Shown: positions 26,673 to 36,826 of the stretch, piece by piece
How positions within the stretch are numbered: the stretch's first letter is position 1
How the letters are laid out: each line of letters opens with the position of its first letter
Origin: Halodesulfovibrio sp.
GTDB lineage: Bacteria > Desulfobacterota > Desulfovibrionia > Desulfovibrionales > Desulfovibrionaceae
Reading direction: 5' to 3'
Assembly: GCF_025210605.1 (NCBI RefSeq)
Contig: NZ_JAOARI010000035.1
Span: forward strand, 62,001-126,000
Length of the DNA stretch: 64,000 nucleotides
Program-made: the position numbers and the translations under genes
The notes under the pieces: generated by a model
Database searches by the model: none
Told to the model about the DNA's origin: nothing
Seen by the model: only the letters and a program-made list of their open reading frames with translations

Positions 26673-27086
26673 ATGGCGACGTTCGAATGGAACTCTTCAA
26701 TGAATACTGGCATTGCTGTAATCGATGAACAACATGCCGAACTGACGCAGATCATTAATACCCTGTACTACGCATACATGGACGGAGAAGAAAACTCTGT
26801 TCTATGCTCTCTCATTCATAAAGTGAATGACTATGCGCATATACACTTTGAGACTGAAGTTAAGTTAATGAGCGCGTACAGTGATGAAATTCCAGATTTC
26901 GAATTGCACCTTGAGCAGCACAGAGAGTTTTTTTCCAATGCAATTGGGTTTCTGCTAGATTATCTGAATGATAAAGCAGATATTACTCCTGAGCTTTTAG
27001 ACTACCTCACTGACTGGTGGTTTAATCATATCAATGGAATAGATCGGAAAATGGCTGAGTTTTTAATACAAAAAGGGGCAGCATAA
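26673..27086 (+). CDS. Bacteriohemerythrin
   Basis: A 137-residue four-helix oxygen-binding protein. All di-iron ligands of the family can be placed: His21 (DEQH), His58 and Glu62 (HIHFETE), His79 and His83 (LHLEQH), His119 and Asp124 (FNHINGIDRK). It should bind O2 in the cytoplasm, which suits an oxygen-sensitive sulfate reducer that needs O2 storage or detoxification. AGGAG precedes the ATG. It appears to be a single-gene unit; a weak stem (CGAAAA/TTTTCG) follows the stop. Confidence 0.95.
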   Translation: MATFEWNSSMNTGIAVIDEQHAELTQIINTLYYAYMDGEENSVLCSLIHKVNDYAHIHFETEVKLMSAYSDEIPDFELHLEQHREFFSNAIGFLLDYLNDKADITPELLDYLTDWWFNHINGIDRKMAEFLIQKGAA

Positions 27087-27157
27087 AGCGAAAATGGCGG
27101 TTTTCGTTATATAGTGCCAACTAGTTACCTAATTTCTATGTGCCAAGGAGAGTTGAA

Positions 27158-28204
27158 ATGAGTAAAGATCGTTTAGTGGTTGCCGTTGTCGGTGCCACTG
27201 GTGCTGTAGGGCGGGAAATGCTTTCCGTTTTGGAAGGTCGTGATTTTCCAGCTACCGAGGTTATTGCCCTTGCATCTGCACGATCCGCAGGCACCACAGT
27301 ACCGTTTGCGGGTGGTGAACTTACAGTCAAAGAGCTGACTGAAGACTCTTTTGAAGGCGTTGATATTGCGCTCTTTTCCGCCGGTGGTTCCACATCTGAA
27401 AAATTTGCACCTATCGCAGCAAAAGCTGGCTGTGTTGTTGTAGACAACTCCAGCGCATGGCGTATGGATGATCGTTGTCCGCTGGTAGTGCCGGAAGTAA
27501 ACCCGGAAGCACTTGATACGCACAACGGTATTATCGCCAACCCTAACTGTTCTACAATTCAGATGATGGTTGCGCTCAAGCCGCTGCATGACAATGGTCA
27601 GATCAAACGCATTGTTGTTTCCACCTATCAGGCAGTATCCGGCTCCGGTCAAAAAGCAATTACCGAACTGGAAACCCAGATTCGTCAGCTTTTCAACATG
27701 CAGACACCGGAAGCAGAAGTATATCCATACCAGATTGCGTTTAACGCACTTCCACAGATCGATGTTTTCATGAATAATGATTACACAAAAGAAGAAATGA
27801 AAATGGTTAACGAAACCGTTAAAATCTTCAATGATCCTTCTGTAAAAGTAACTGCAACATGTGTACGAATTCCTGTATTTTACGGTCACAGCGAATCCGT
27901 GAACATCGAAACTGTACAGAAAATTACTCCGGCGGAAGCTCGTGCTATTCTTACTCAAGCACCGGGTGTTACTGTGCTTGATAATCCGGGTGAAAAAATC
28001 TATCCGATGGCAATTGATGCCGCAGGACAGGACGACACCTACGTGGGACGCATCCGCGAAGATGAAACTATTGAAAACGGCTTGAACATGTGGATCGTAG
28101 CTGACAATATCCGTAAGGGTGCTGCACTCAACACCGTGCAGATTGCGGAAGAGTTGATTAAACGCGATCTTCTTGGCGTAAAAGATACAACCGTATTCGA
28201 CTAG
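27158..28204 (+). CDS. asd: Aspartate-semialdehyde dehydrogenase
   Basis: A protein of 348 residues from the ATG at 27158, which has AAGGAGAG upstream. VAVVGATGAVGREML is the NADP-binding loop, NPNCSTIQM carries the catalytic Cys at about 130, and the region near SNAYQAVSG-like STYQAVSGSGQKA and RIPVFYGHSESVNIE is typical. It reduces aspartyl phosphate to aspartate semialdehyde for lysine, threonine and methionine. It is followed after 12 bp by an aminotransferase gene, probably co-transcribed. Confidence 0.96.
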   Translation: MSKDRLVVAVVGATGAVGREMLSVLEGRDFPATEVIALASARSAGTTVPFAGGELTVKELTEDSFEGVDIALFSAGGSTSEKFAPIAAKAGCVVVDNSSAWRMDDRCPLVVPEVNPEALDTHNGIIANPNCSTIQMMVALKPLHDNGQIKRIVVSTYQAVSGSGQKAITELETQIRQLFNMQTPEAEVYPYQIAFNALPQIDVFMNNDYTKEEMKMVNETVKIFNDPSVKVTATCVRIPVFYGHSESVNIETVQKITPAEARAILTQAPGVTVLDNPGEKIYPMAIDAAGQDDTYVGRIREDETIENGLNMWIVADNIRKGAALNTVQIAEELIKRDLLGVKDTTVFD

Positions 28205-28216
28205 GAGAAAGCAACC

Positions 28217-29158
28217 GTGGTGAACGTATGTGATACAGAAGAATACATATCTAAAATTCTGAATAGCCGTCGTGCCGGAGAGCGCGATGTGCTTGCCTTT
28301 TACGAGCATAGAATCGGGTGCATTTGTAAAAACCCGAGACTCATGCTGCTGCCTATGGACGACCACCTCGCCCACAGGGGAGATGGCGTTTTTGAAAGCA
28401 TTAAATGGGTAAACGGCAAACTGTATCAGCTTGATGCACATATCGATCGCATGAAGCGTTCCGTAAAAGGATTACATCTTTCGCCACCATGCACATGGGA
28501 AAAACTTACAGAACTTGCCATTGATGTAGCAAAAGCAGCCGGTACCGAAAACGGTCTATTGCGTATCATCATAGGACGCGGTCCGGGTGGATTCGGCATC
28601 GACCCCAAAGAGTGTCCGGTAAGCAGCCTGTATATCGTAGCCTACAATCTGAAGCCAAAACCTGCTGAATGGTTTGAAAAAGGGGCTACTGCGTTCCGTT
28701 CATCCATTCCTGCAAAACCGGCACACATGGCACGGGTAAAAAGTGCAAACTACATCCCAAATGTGCTCATGAAACGTGAAGCAGACGAGCGCGGCTACGA
28801 CTTCCCGTTCAGCTTTGATGCAGACGACTTCATTGCTGAAGGTGCAACAGAAAACGTTGCTCTTGTTAATCAGGAAGGTACACTTGTTGTGCCTGAGTTT
28901 TCCAACGCGCTTGTGGGAACAACCATCATGCGCGCTGTAGAACTTATGCAGAGCAAGATAAAAATTGAATTCAGTGCAGTACGTGAAGATGATCTTTACA
29001 GAGCAAAAGAAGTTCTTATTTTCGGCACAACATCCGACTGTATCTCAATTGTCCGTTTCGAAGGACAGCCTATCAGCGATGTTCGCCCCGGTCCTGTCGG
29101 GAACGAAATAAGACGAGTGCTTAAAGAAGATTTAGAAACAAACGGACTGCCATTGTAG
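28217..29158 (+). CDS. Class IV aminotransferase (BCAT/aminodeoxychorismate lyase family)
   Basis: A 313-residue fold-type IV PLP enzyme. HRGDGVFESIKWVNGKLYQL, the PLP lysine in ARVKSANYIPNVLMK and the Glu in FIAEGATENVALV are visible. It could be a branched-chain or D-amino-acid transaminase, or a 4-amino-4-deoxychorismate lyase; sequence features alone do not separate these. The start is the GTG at 28217, nine bases after AGGAG, which overlaps the asd stop codon. Confidence 0.9.
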   Translation: MVNVCDTEEYISKILNSRRAGERDVLAFYEHRIGCICKNPRLMLLPMDDHLAHRGDGVFESIKWVNGKLYQLDAHIDRMKRSVKGLHLSPPCTWEKLTELAIDVAKAAGTENGLLRIIIGRGPGGFGIDPKECPVSSLYIVAYNLKPKPAEWFEKGATAFRSSIPAKPAHMARVKSANYIPNVLMKREADERGYDFPFSFDADDFIAEGATENVALVNQEGTLVVPEFSNALVGTTIMRAVELMQSKIKIEFSAVREDDLYRAKEVLIFGTTSDCISIVRFEGQPISDVRPGPVGNEIRRVLKEDLETNGLPL

Positions 29159-29244
29159 TCAGCTTTCTGTTTACCCCCGCGCAAGCGGAGATGTGACCAT
29201 ATAATACTATCGGCCCTGCTCTGTTTGCATATATGAAATAATAG

Positions 29245-29278
29245 AGTCGGTGCTGTGTAAAACGGCACCGACTTTTTA
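29245..29278 (+). terminator. Terminator after the class IV aminotransferase
   Basis: AGTCGGTGC (29245-29253) pairs perfectly with GCACCGACT (29265-29273), followed by TTTTTA. It ends the asd-aminotransferase unit. Confidence 0.9.
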
Positions 29279-29377
29279 TAACCAACACAATTTTAACTTA
29301 CTAGCACATAACATCGACAGTACGAAACCTGCGGGGGGAAAAACGGAGGGGTCGTGCTGAATATTCAGGACATATTT

Positions 29378-30445
29378 ATGCACATTTTGTTGCTTGATCT
29401 GGGAAAAGAAATGCGTGGTGGTCAATGGCAAGTGTTCTATTTGGCACGAGCATTAGCCCGTTCTCAGAACTTCACAGTAACCTTAGCTGCTCCAGCAAAA
29501 GCGCCATTATTTCAACACGCAGCAACAGTAGAAGGCATTACCCTTTTACCACTTTCAAGTGGTGCAGATTGGGACATCCGTAACATCTACAAACTTCGCC
29601 GTGCAGTAACACGGGATCACGCTCAAGTTATCCACACTCACTGTGCTAAAAGTGCGTCTCTCGGCGGCATTATTAAAAAAATGTGCGGTACCGGGGTTCG
29701 TCTTATCCATACCCGCCGTGTCTCATATCCTCTCAAAAAAGGATGGAGCGGCAACAAATATTTACTCGCCGATGCCATCGTCGGAGTAAGTCAGGAAATA
29801 TCCGATACAGTCTTAGAATCCATTTCTACCTTAGAGAAATACAAGGTTTCTACGATTCATTCCGGCATTGACGCTTCCCGCTATCAGGAAAAGAAAAAGC
29901 GCGAGGACGACAGAGTCATCATCGGCATGATCGGCGCATTGACCGAACAGAAAGGACATGTAGTTCTTGTAAAAGCGCTTGGCGAACTTGCTAAATATAA
30001 AGACATCCCAACATGGGAAGCACGTTTTGTCGGCGACGGTCCACTCTTCGGTGAAATTAAAGACCTTGCAGAAGAACTTGGTATCAGCAAGCACCTTGCC
30101 TTGCTTGGACGTCAGGATGCACGCGAGCAGCTTCCATATTTTGATCTGCTGGCAGTACCTTCTGTAAATGGTGAAGGGTCATCTGGCGTTATTAAAGAAG
30201 GATGGGTCGGGCAACTTCCTGTTGTAACGTCTGATCTTCCATCTAATCTGGAATTGGTTGAAAACAACAAAAGTGGACTGACCTTCCCGAACTACGATCA
30301 CAAAAGACTTGCACAGCATCTGCGCAATCTTATGCTCGATTCAAAACTACGTGCACGCCTTGTGGAAGGTGGCAACAAGCGGGTTCAGGAATTCACTGAC
30401 ATGAAAATGGCAACAGCATACATGGAACTGTATAATCAGCTGTAA
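29378..30445 (+). CDS. Glycosyltransferase, GT-B fold, family 4 type
   Basis: A protein of 355 residues from the ATG at 29378 (MHILLLDLGKEMRGGQWQV), where the family normally starts and AGGA is in place. A GTG at 29354 with GGAGGG would add eight residues. The N-terminal Rossmann domain has the acceptor-side RGGQWQ loop. The C-terminal domain has GMIGALTEQKGHVVLVKAL and the EX7E pair in EGSSGVIKEGW, which holds the nucleotide sugar. It probably adds a sugar in surface polysaccharide or LPS. It stands alone and the sugar is unknown. Confidence 0.88.
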   Translation: MHILLLDLGKEMRGGQWQVFYLARALARSQNFTVTLAAPAKAPLFQHAATVEGITLLPLSSGADWDIRNIYKLRRAVTRDHAQVIHTHCAKSASLGGIIKKMCGTGVRLIHTRRVSYPLKKGWSGNKYLLADAIVGVSQEISDTVLESISTLEKYKVSTIHSGIDASRYQEKKKREDDRVIIGMIGALTEQKGHVVLVKALGELAKYKDIPTWEARFVGDGPLFGEIKDLAEELGISKHLALLGRQDAREQLPYFDLLAVPSVNGEGSSGVIKEGWVGQLPVVTSDLPSNLELVENNKSGLTFPNYDHKRLAQHLRNLMLDSKLRARLVEGGNKRVQEFTDMKMATAYMELYNQL

Positions 30446-30485
30446 CCGGTCACCATCACTTCTATTTTCTTGTATATAGAACATG

Positions 30486-30525
30486 AAAAAAGCCTGCGGA
30501 TCAAAATGATACGCAGGCTTTTTTC
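30486..30525. terminator. Bidirectional terminator between glycosyltransferase and murA
   Basis: AAAAAGCCTGCG pairs with CGCAGGCTTTTTT around a 13-nt loop, with A and T runs on both sides, between two convergent genes. Confidence 0.9.
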
Positions 30526-30534
30526 ATTCTAGAT

Positions 30535-31791
30535 TTATTCTTCGTTCATTCGCGTAATGTTAGCGCCAACTGGAATAAGCTTTTCTTCAATATGCTCATA
30601 GCCACGATCTAAGTGGTAGATGCGCTGCACATGAGTTTCACCTTCCGCAGCAAGTCCTGCAAGAACAAGAGATGCACTTGCACGCAGATCGGACGCCATT
30701 ACAGGCGCACCACGCAGCATCTCTCCGCCTTTAATGCGGGCAGTTCTGCCAGCAAGGCGAATATCCGCACCCATGCGACCAAGCTCCGGTGCATGCATAA
30801 AGCGGTTTTCAAAAATGGTTTCTTCAACCATAGAAGTACCGTCTACATAGCACATAAGCGCCATAAACTGCGCCTGCATATCTGTAGGGAATCCCGGATA
30901 CGGCTGTGTTGTAATCTCCACAGGAGTAAGCGGCTTAACGTACGTTACGCGGGTTCCGTTATCTTCTTTGGTGATTTGAAGACCCATTTCTTCAAGCTTG
31001 CTAATGACTGCATCGAGTGAATCATTTGGGCAATGCTCAAGCAACAGATCACCTTTAGTAATTGCAGCAGCAATCATGAAAGTTCCTGCTTCAATACGGT
31101 CTGCCATAATTGCGTATTCGCAGCCTTTAAGACGTTCTACGCCTTTAACACGAATGACGCTTGAACCGTGTCCTTCAATATCAGCACCACACGCGATAAG
31201 GAAGTTTGCAAGGTCTACAATTTCCGGTTCACGAGCGGCATTTTCAAGAATTGTTTCGCCCTCTGCAAGGCAAGCAGCCATAAGCAGGTTTTCTGTTCCG
31301 CCTACAGTTACTTTTTCAAAAACAATGCGCGCACCCTGCAAACGTCCTTCACATCTCCCCATGATGTAGCCGGAGTCCACTTCAAATACCGCACCCATTT
31401 TTTCCAATGCTGAGAGGTGCAAATCCACTGGTCGCGCACCGATAGCACAACCACCGGGGTACGCAACTTTAGCTTCACCAAGGCGGGCAAGCAACGGACC
31501 GAGACACAACACAGAGGCGCGCATGGTCTTTACGAGGTCATAAGGCGCTTCTGGTTTAGGATCACAGCCGTCTGTTTCAACAACTCCGTCAACAAACCGA
31601 CTCGGGCATCCGAGAATATCCAGCAAACTGATTGTTGTGCGAATATCACGTAAGTTCGGCACGTTAGTAAAACGTGCAGGCTCAGAAAGTAAGATAGAGC
31701 CCATCAAAATCGGCAGTGCAGCGTTCTTCGCGCCACTAACACGGATTGTTCCTTTTAACGGAACGCCACCTTGAATAACTAATTTTTCCAT
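30535..31791 (-). CDS. murA: UDP-N-acetylglucosamine 1-carboxyvinyltransferase
   Basis: A 418-residue enzyme of the first committed step of peptidoglycan synthesis, adding enolpyruvyl from PEP to UDP-GlcNAc. Lys22 in SGAKNAALP and the reactive Cys115 in GGCAIGARP are both present, so it should be fosfomycin-sensitive in principle. [11 protein letters not shown] and [15 protein letters not shown] are further signatures. GGGAGACAT precedes the ATG. It stands as a single gene. Confidence 0.97.
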   Translation of the reverse strand: MEKLVIQGGVPLKGTIRVSGAKNAALPILMGSILLSEPARFTNVPNLRDIRTTISLLDILGCPSRFVDGVVETDGCDPKPEAPYDLVKTMRASVLCLGPLLARLGEAKVAYPGGCAIGARPVDLHLSALEKMGAVFEVDSGYIMGRCEGRLQGARIVFEKVTVGGTENLLMAACLAEGETILENAAREPEIVDLANFLIACGADIEGHGSSVIRVKGVERLKGCEYAIMADRIEAGTFMIAAAITKGDLLLEHCPNDSLDAVISKLEEMGLQITKEDNGTRVTYVKPLTPVEITTQPYPGFPTDMQAQFMALMCYVDGTSMVEETIFENRFMHAPELGRMGADIRLAGRTARIKGGEMLRGAPVMASDLRASASLVLAGLAAEGETHVQRIYHLDRGYEHIEEKLIPVGANITRMNEE

Positions 31792-31916
31792 ATGTCTCCC
31801 TTAAACGGGTCTTGAATATCGTAGGTTATACAGCGAATATCAGTCCCTCTCATGTAACGTCGTATAAGCCGACTTACCTTTAGAAGCAATAAATTTTAAA
31901 AAAATGAATTTTATGC

Positions 31917-31943
31917 TTGACCGCAATCGCTGAATTCTATAGT
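31917..31943 (+). promoter_or_regulatory. Promoter of tRNA-His
   Basis: TTGACC (31917-31922) and TATAGT (31938-31943) are 15 bp apart, slightly short. The start would fall near 31950, ten bases before the tRNA. Confidence 0.55.
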
Positions 31944-31959
31944 ACACATTCCTGCTTGT

Positions 31960-32036
31960 GGCGGATGTAGCTCAGTTGGTAGAGCACACGGTTGTGGCCC
32001 GTGTTGTCGAGAGTTCAATCCTCTTCATTCGCCCCA
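31960..32036 (+). tRNA. tRNA-His(GUG)
   Basis: A 77-nt cloverleaf beginning with the extra 5' G of tRNA-His paired to C73 and ending in an encoded CCA. The anticodon loop TTGTGGC gives GUG. D arm AGCTCAGTTGGTAGAGC and T loop GTTCAATC are standard. Confidence 0.97.
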
Positions 32037-32049
32037 TCCAAGAAAGAAT

Positions 32050-32077
32050 GCCCTGTACATTGTACAGGGCTTTTTTT
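32050..32077 (+). terminator. Terminator of tRNA-His
   Basis: The perfect stem GCCCTGTACA/TGTACAGGGC (32050-32070) is followed by seven T. Confidence 0.93.
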
Positions 32078-32101
32078 GTGCCCACTGTACAACATCCTGT
32101 T

Positions 32102-34909
32102 TTATTTCAGTATTTCATTCATTGAGTGACAGGCTATTTGCAATGCATGCTCAAGAGCATCAATATCAGATGCATCTACATGCCCCTTCTTAGCTGCCTT
32201 TTCGATTTGTTCGCAACATGAGTACACATCTTTTGCAGAAACATTCCCGCTGGCACCTGCAAGAGTATGCGCCTTGCTTACAAGCCCATCCCAATCTTTT
32301 TTCAAAAGTAATGCACGAAATTCTTCAATGACATTTGCGTACGTATCAATAAACGTTCGCACCACTATCAAATAGATGTGGCTTTTTCCATTTAAGCGCT
32401 CTACGCCTTCTGCCACCGCAAGCCCCGGTAATAAAGCAGGCAATAGCAACTCTTCCTGTGTTGCTATAAGCTGTGGCTGCTCTTTGTGTTGCAACTGCGA
32501 TGAGGTTTCACCTAATGGATGCTGCGCGCTTTCCTGTCCCGAATCGTCGGGCATCACAGCCGTGCCAGCCTGCCTTTTCCTTTTGTCGTACTTTTTCAAC
32601 ACCCGTACCAGCTCATCAAGCTCAACAGGTTTTGTTAAATATCCGTTCATACCCGCAAGCTCTGCTCTGTCTTTGTCTTCTTGCAAGGTATGCGCTGTCA
32701 TGGCGATTACAGGCAGGTCTTTCAAATCCAGTTCTTCGCGCAAGCGTGTTGTCGTGGTAAATCCATCCATACCCGGTAACTGAATATCCATGAGAACAAC
32801 ATCATATTTGTAGACAGAAAGCAGTTCGAGCGCAGTAAGACCATCCTTAGCTATTGTGACTTTTACACCGAGATATTCCAGTATTTCACGCATCACTTGT
32901 TGATTTATCTGGTTATCCTCTACCGTCAAAACAGATAGCCCTTCGACGCTGCGTGCTTCGATATCCAGCTCAGAGCGAACTTTTCTGTCAGAATCCAGTG
33001 TCCGCAAAATAGTGAGCTTCACTTGCGAGAACGTAATCGGACGTCGCAAAAATGATGTCAGGGTAAATTGGCAGGTACCTTCAGGTAGCGCCTCATCGCC
33101 AAGACGAGCCGCCATCATAACTTTCTGTTCTGGATGGTCGCATAGGTATTGTACAAGCCTGCCTTGCATATCCTGCTTTTCCTTACTGCCCAGAACAACA
33201 AGATCAAAACCGCTGCCCTGTGCCTGCCGCTCCAGCTGCAACAAAGCCTGCTGTTCCGAACCGAGGACAACAACAAGCATTCCCAATTCCGAAAATAACG
33301 TTCGCCACATCACACGCGCTGCAACTGACGGTTCCAGTACTAGCACCCGCCATCCGGAAAAAACAGGAAGCATCATATTACGGGAGCCTTCTGCCACGGC
33401 AAACGGAAGGACAACTAAAAATTTACTGCCTTCACCGACAGTGCTTTCCACCGAAACAGTTCCCTTCATCAGCGATACAAGCTCTGCAACAATAGAAAGT
33501 CCCAACCCTGTGCCACCATATTGACGAGAAGTAGACCCGTCTGCCTGCACAAAGGTTTCAAACAGCTTCTGTTGCGCTTCCTCAGCGATACCAATCCCTT
33601 TATCTGCTACCGAAAATACCAGATGAACGACTTCTTCATGCCCCGACAGGTGAGTACGGTGAGAGGAACGCACAACTCTTTCAAGCGATACATGTAGTTC
33701 AATCGCGCCCCTGTCCGCAAATTTAAATGCATTACCCACAAGATTGAGTAAAATTTGCTTCAGCCTGAACGCATCACCGTGAATGACAGGTGGTACGTTT
33801 TCATCAACAACGACAATCAAATCCATTTCTTTTACAGCGACTTTTTCAGTAAAGATAATGGTCAATTCATCCAGCACATCGCGCAAAATAAAGTTTGCTT
33901 CTTCAATCTCCAGTTTTTTTGCTTCAAGCTTCGATAAATCAAGCACCCCGTTAATCAGATGCAACAAGTTTTGCGATGCTGATGCAATAATCTCTGCGTA
34001 TTCCCACTGCTTGCTGGTCAAATCAGTTGTCTGCAACATATCTGTCATACCGAGGATAGCATTCAACGGAGTTCGCAACTCATGGCTGACACTGGCAAGA
34101 AACTCACTTTTGGCTGTGTTTGCGGCTTTCGCTTCTTCAGTTGCTTTTTCAAGCTCTTCTGTGCGCTCCTGCACTTGCTTTTCAAGGTCACGACTTTCTG
34201 AAAGCAAGAACATATCATGCGACTCGATATGGTCGAGCATGCTGTTGAATGAGTCAGTAAGCTCTGCAAGTTCTCCCATGCCGTTCCGTTCTGCACGTAA
34301 CGAATACGTCTGTTCTTCGCGTACTCTACGGGCAGTTTTCGAAAGCGCACGCAACGGACGCAGCAATGTACGGACAATAAAAAATATCACCATGAGTACA
34401 ACCATAATGCTGGCTGCAATATTGGCATAAATCGACTGGGTAAACAGATGCAGAAAATGCTTATGAACAGGCGAAGAGGTAACTATGGAGACAAGTGTCC
34501 CGACGGGAAAATTTTCGTAGTAGATCGGCGATTCAATACGATACTCATTCTGCTGAAGAGCTGGAACAGCAGTAGATTCCTGCCCTTTATAGTAGCCGCA
34601 CAGCAGCACGCCGGAAGCATTATATACATACAGTCCTACCGTATTCTTATACGATAACTGCTCGTTAATAAGCTCTTCAGCTCTCTCACTTTTACCGAAT
34701 GCCAATGGAGTTGCTAAATGGGAAGCCAGCACATGCGCTTGCTCTTTGCGATTTTCAAGGAAGTGAGCCTTGCGCTCTTCAATGGCAAACGAATAGTACA
34801 GTGAATTAAAAAGGATAAGAAATGCGGCGGTAAGAAGAAGACTCACGGCAACAAAATTTTTTATATAGCTATCAGGGAAAAGCTGTAATTTAACAAGCCG
34901 CTTCAACAT
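32102..34909 (-). CDS. Hybrid sensor histidine kinase with two receiver-like domains and Hpt (BarA-like)
   Basis: A protein of 935 residues from the ATG at 34909, after AGGTGG. TM1 is at about 15-40 and TM2 near 155-185, with a periplasmic sensor region between. A HAMP domain and coiled coil lead to the H box SVSHELRTPLNAILG (His at about 276), then the ATPase boxes (NLVGNAFKFADRG, GTGLGLSIV). The first receiver-like domain (WRVLVLEPSVAAR...DLVVLGSKEKQ) lacks the phospho-acceptor Asp. The second is complete (VEDNQINQQV, DVVLMDIQLPGMDG, TAHT, LTKPV). The Hpt domain has AHTLAGASGN. It should run an intramolecular phosphorelay to a separate response regulator, which is not encoded here. The signal is unknown. 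Confidence 0.93.
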   Translation of the reverse strand: MLKRLVKLQLFPDSYIKNFVAVSLLLTAAFLILFNSLYYSFAIEERKAHFLENRKEQAHVLASHLATPLAFGKSERAEELINEQLSYKNTVGLYVYNASGVLLCGYYKGQESTAVPALQQNEYRIESPIYYENFPVGTLVSIVTSSPVHKHFLHLFTQSIYANIAASIMVVLMVIFFIVRTLLRPLRALSKTARRVREEQTYSLRAERNGMGELAELTDSFNSMLDHIESHDMFLLSESRDLEKQVQERTEELEKATEEAKAANTAKSEFLASVSHELRTPLNAILGMTDMLQTTDLTSKQWEYAEIIASASQNLLHLINGVLDLSKLEAKKLEIEEANFILRDVLDELTIIFTEKVAVKEMDLIVVVDENVPPVIHGDAFRLKQILLNLVGNAFKFADRGAIELHVSLERVVRSSHRTHLSGHEEVVHLVFSVADKGIGIAEEAQQKLFETFVQADGSTSRQYGGTGLGLSIVAELVSLMKGTVSVESTVGEGSKFLVVLPFAVAEGSRNMMLPVFSGWRVLVLEPSVAARVMWRTLFSELGMLVVVLGSEQQALLQLERQAQGSGFDLVVLGSKEKQDMQGRLVQYLCDHPEQKVMMAARLGDEALPEGTCQFTLTSFLRRPITFSQVKLTILRTLDSDRKVRSELDIEARSVEGLSVLTVEDNQINQQVMREILEYLGVKVTIAKDGLTALELLSVYKYDVVLMDIQLPGMDGFTTTTRLREELDLKDLPVIAMTAHTLQEDKDRAELAGMNGYLTKPVELDELVRVLKKYDKRKRQAGTAVMPDDSGQESAQHPLGETSSQLQHKEQPQLIATQEELLLPALLPGLAVAEGVERLNGKSHIYLIVVRTFIDTYANVIEEFRALLLKKDWDGLVSKAHTLAGASGNVSAKDVYSCCEQIEKAAKKGHVDASDIDALEHALQIACHSMNEILK

Positions 34910-35007
34910 CACACACCACCTATACACTTGATACGTCTATGCAATCCACTAGCCACCACATTCTTAGAGTTGCAATACTTGCTCACAATTCAAAGTAAAT
35001 TTACCCC

Positions 35008-36516
35008 TCACCTGCGTACAATCAAGGCAAGAAGCTGCCGAGCATCCGGACTCTTTCCAATATACAGACAAACCAGATAGCCCGCAGCAAAAAGAGGAAT
35101 GCTGCATAAACTGATAACGCCGTAAGGTACGACAAGCCAACAACCAGCGCCAACAGCAACGCTTGCCAGCAAATAAATCAAATTCCATCGACGTAATTGT
35201 ACCGAAAAAAATTGCTGTCTGTTCAGCAAACAATAAAGCACGCCGCAATTCACCCATCCACCACATGCAACAGCAAAGGCAAGCCCAGCCCCACCCCAAA
35301 ACTGCATTAACAATGCGCCGAGTCCTCCTGTAACAGCAAGGCTACACACGCCTGCCAACAACGGCACACGGCTTTTCTGCCTCGCATAGTAAGCGCTTAG
35401 CAAGGGACGCGAAACAGCAAAGGCAGGTAGCCCCACAGTAAAGGCTTGCAGCATAGTCGCTGCGGCTGCGGTATCTTCCGGCGAAAATGCTCCCCGCTCA
35501 AAAAAGAGCTGTAAAACAGGATGCGCCAGCACAAAAAGACCTGCGGTAGCAGGAAGAGCAAGGAAAAGAGTAAATTGCACAGCAGATGAAAGCAATTCGC
35601 CAAATTTTTGTACATCATTAGAAGCAGCAAGCGAAGAAAGTGCAGGAAGTACGGCAATTCCAATAGCTACACCAATTAATCCTAATGGAAATTGCACCAG
35701 CCTGTCAGCAAAATACAGCTTTGCAATGGTTCCCTCAGTCTGAAAAGAGGCAAGGACAGTGACAAGAAGCACGCTCAATTGAAAGACAGCACCGCTCAGA
35801 ACTGTAGGAATAAGCCTTTTTCCCAACAGAGAGGCATCAGAATCAAAGATACGCCAGCTACCGTACACAAACATGCCTTTTGGCAAAAAAGCGGCTTGCA
35901 GCACTACCTGAAGCGTTCCTCCAAGTACCAGAGAAATACAAAGCGTCTCTGCCACAGGCAGGACAAATATCCACGCCACACCAGCGCCGAGTATCAATGA
36001 GCAATTGAGCACGAGCGGAGCAAGTGCCGGAGCTGTAAAATTATTTCTGCTATGCAATACGCCAGAAAACAAAGCGACCAGCCCAATACACAGAATATAC
36101 GGCAACGTCAGCTTGAGGAGCGAATTTGCATACGCAAAGACATCAGGCGTTGCTGTAAGTCCCGGTGCCAGCATCGTAACAAGTACACTGCTGCCGTATT
36201 CTGCGAACAGTAAGAAAACGGAAAAGATGCCCACAGTCCACAGTAAACAGGTGCGCACTAGCGAAAGCCCCCGTGCTTCGCCCTCCACTGCCTCTACGTG
36301 AGCAATATTTGCAGTTACTGCGGAAGAAAGTGAACCTTCCGCAAATAATTTTCTAAACAGATTAGGAAGACGAAATGCGACAATAAGTGCATCAGCTATG
36401 GGACCTGCTCCTAACAGCGAGGCGATAATCACATCACGCAACAGTCCCATCAGGCGGGAAATAAAGCTGCCCGCAGAAACCACAGCAGCCGAAGAGAAAA
36501 TTTTTTGAAACCTCAT
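35008..36516 (-). CDS. murJ: Lipid II flippase MurJ
   Basis: A 502-residue polytopic membrane protein with about 14 hydrophobic segments. SAAVVSAGSFISRLMGLLRDVIIASLLGAGPIADALIVAFRLPNLFRKLFAEGSLSSA, seen in pieces across residues 9-66, is the MviN/MurJ signature. MurJ moves lipid II to the periplasmic face for peptidoglycan synthesis. The ATG at 36516 follows CAGGATATT. It is divergent from the ABC permease genes. The 310-bp gap upstream holds no convincing gene. Confidence 0.95.
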   Translation of the reverse strand: MRFQKIFSSAAVVSAGSFISRLMGLLRDVIIASLLGAGPIADALIVAFRLPNLFRKLFAEGSLSSAVTANIAHVEAVEGEARGLSLVRTCLLWTVGIFSVFLLFAEYGSSVLVTMLAPGLTATPDVFAYANSLLKLTLPYILCIGLVALFSGVLHSRNNFTAPALAPLVLNCSLILGAGVAWIFVLPVAETLCISLVLGGTLQVVLQAAFLPKGMFVYGSWRIFDSDASLLGKRLIPTVLSGAVFQLSVLLVTVLASFQTEGTIAKLYFADRLVQFPLGLIGVAIGIAVLPALSSLAASNDVQKFGELLSSAVQFTLFLALPATAGLFVLAHPVLQLFFERGAFSPEDTAAAATMLQAFTVGLPAFAVSRPLLSAYYARQKSRVPLLAGVCSLAVTGGLGALLMQFWGGAGLAFAVACGGWVNCGVLYCLLNRQQFFSVQLRRWNLIYLLASVAVGAGCWLVVPYGVISLCSIPLFAAGYLVCLYIGKSPDARQLLALIVRR

Positions 36517-36826
36517 AATATCCTGTAATGCTCTATGCAGAAAAAAATAGGGCGCCTGCAGCCGACAACCTCACTCCGAATAGCACCATCATCTTACCGT
36601 GCGCCATTACAACCAGAAGCTCAGCGACAAAAAACATCTTTGATGTCTTACAAGCACCACATGGGCGACACAAAAAGCCTAGATCAAAATGATAACAACA
36701 CCTCTGACGCTTCAGCTCAACAAGCACATCATATAGTATTTGCTGAACTACGTATTCAAACGATACGATGCATGGATCACGCAAACGATGCTTAGTCATC
36801 AATTTGACCTACAGCTATGGAATATT

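Noticed and set aside
27173-28441. Long 422-codon open frame on the minus strand across asd
   Set aside because: It is antisense to the clearly real asd and aminotransferase genes, is rich in Cys, His and Phe as antisense frames are, and matches no family.
33783-34430. 215-codon plus-strand frame antisense to the hybrid kinase
   Set aside because: Ser-rich shadow of the kinase codons, no ribosome site.
36533-36802. Two opposite short frames between murJ and the ABC permeases
   Set aside because: No ribosome site and no domain; region is probably promoter DNA for the divergent genes.
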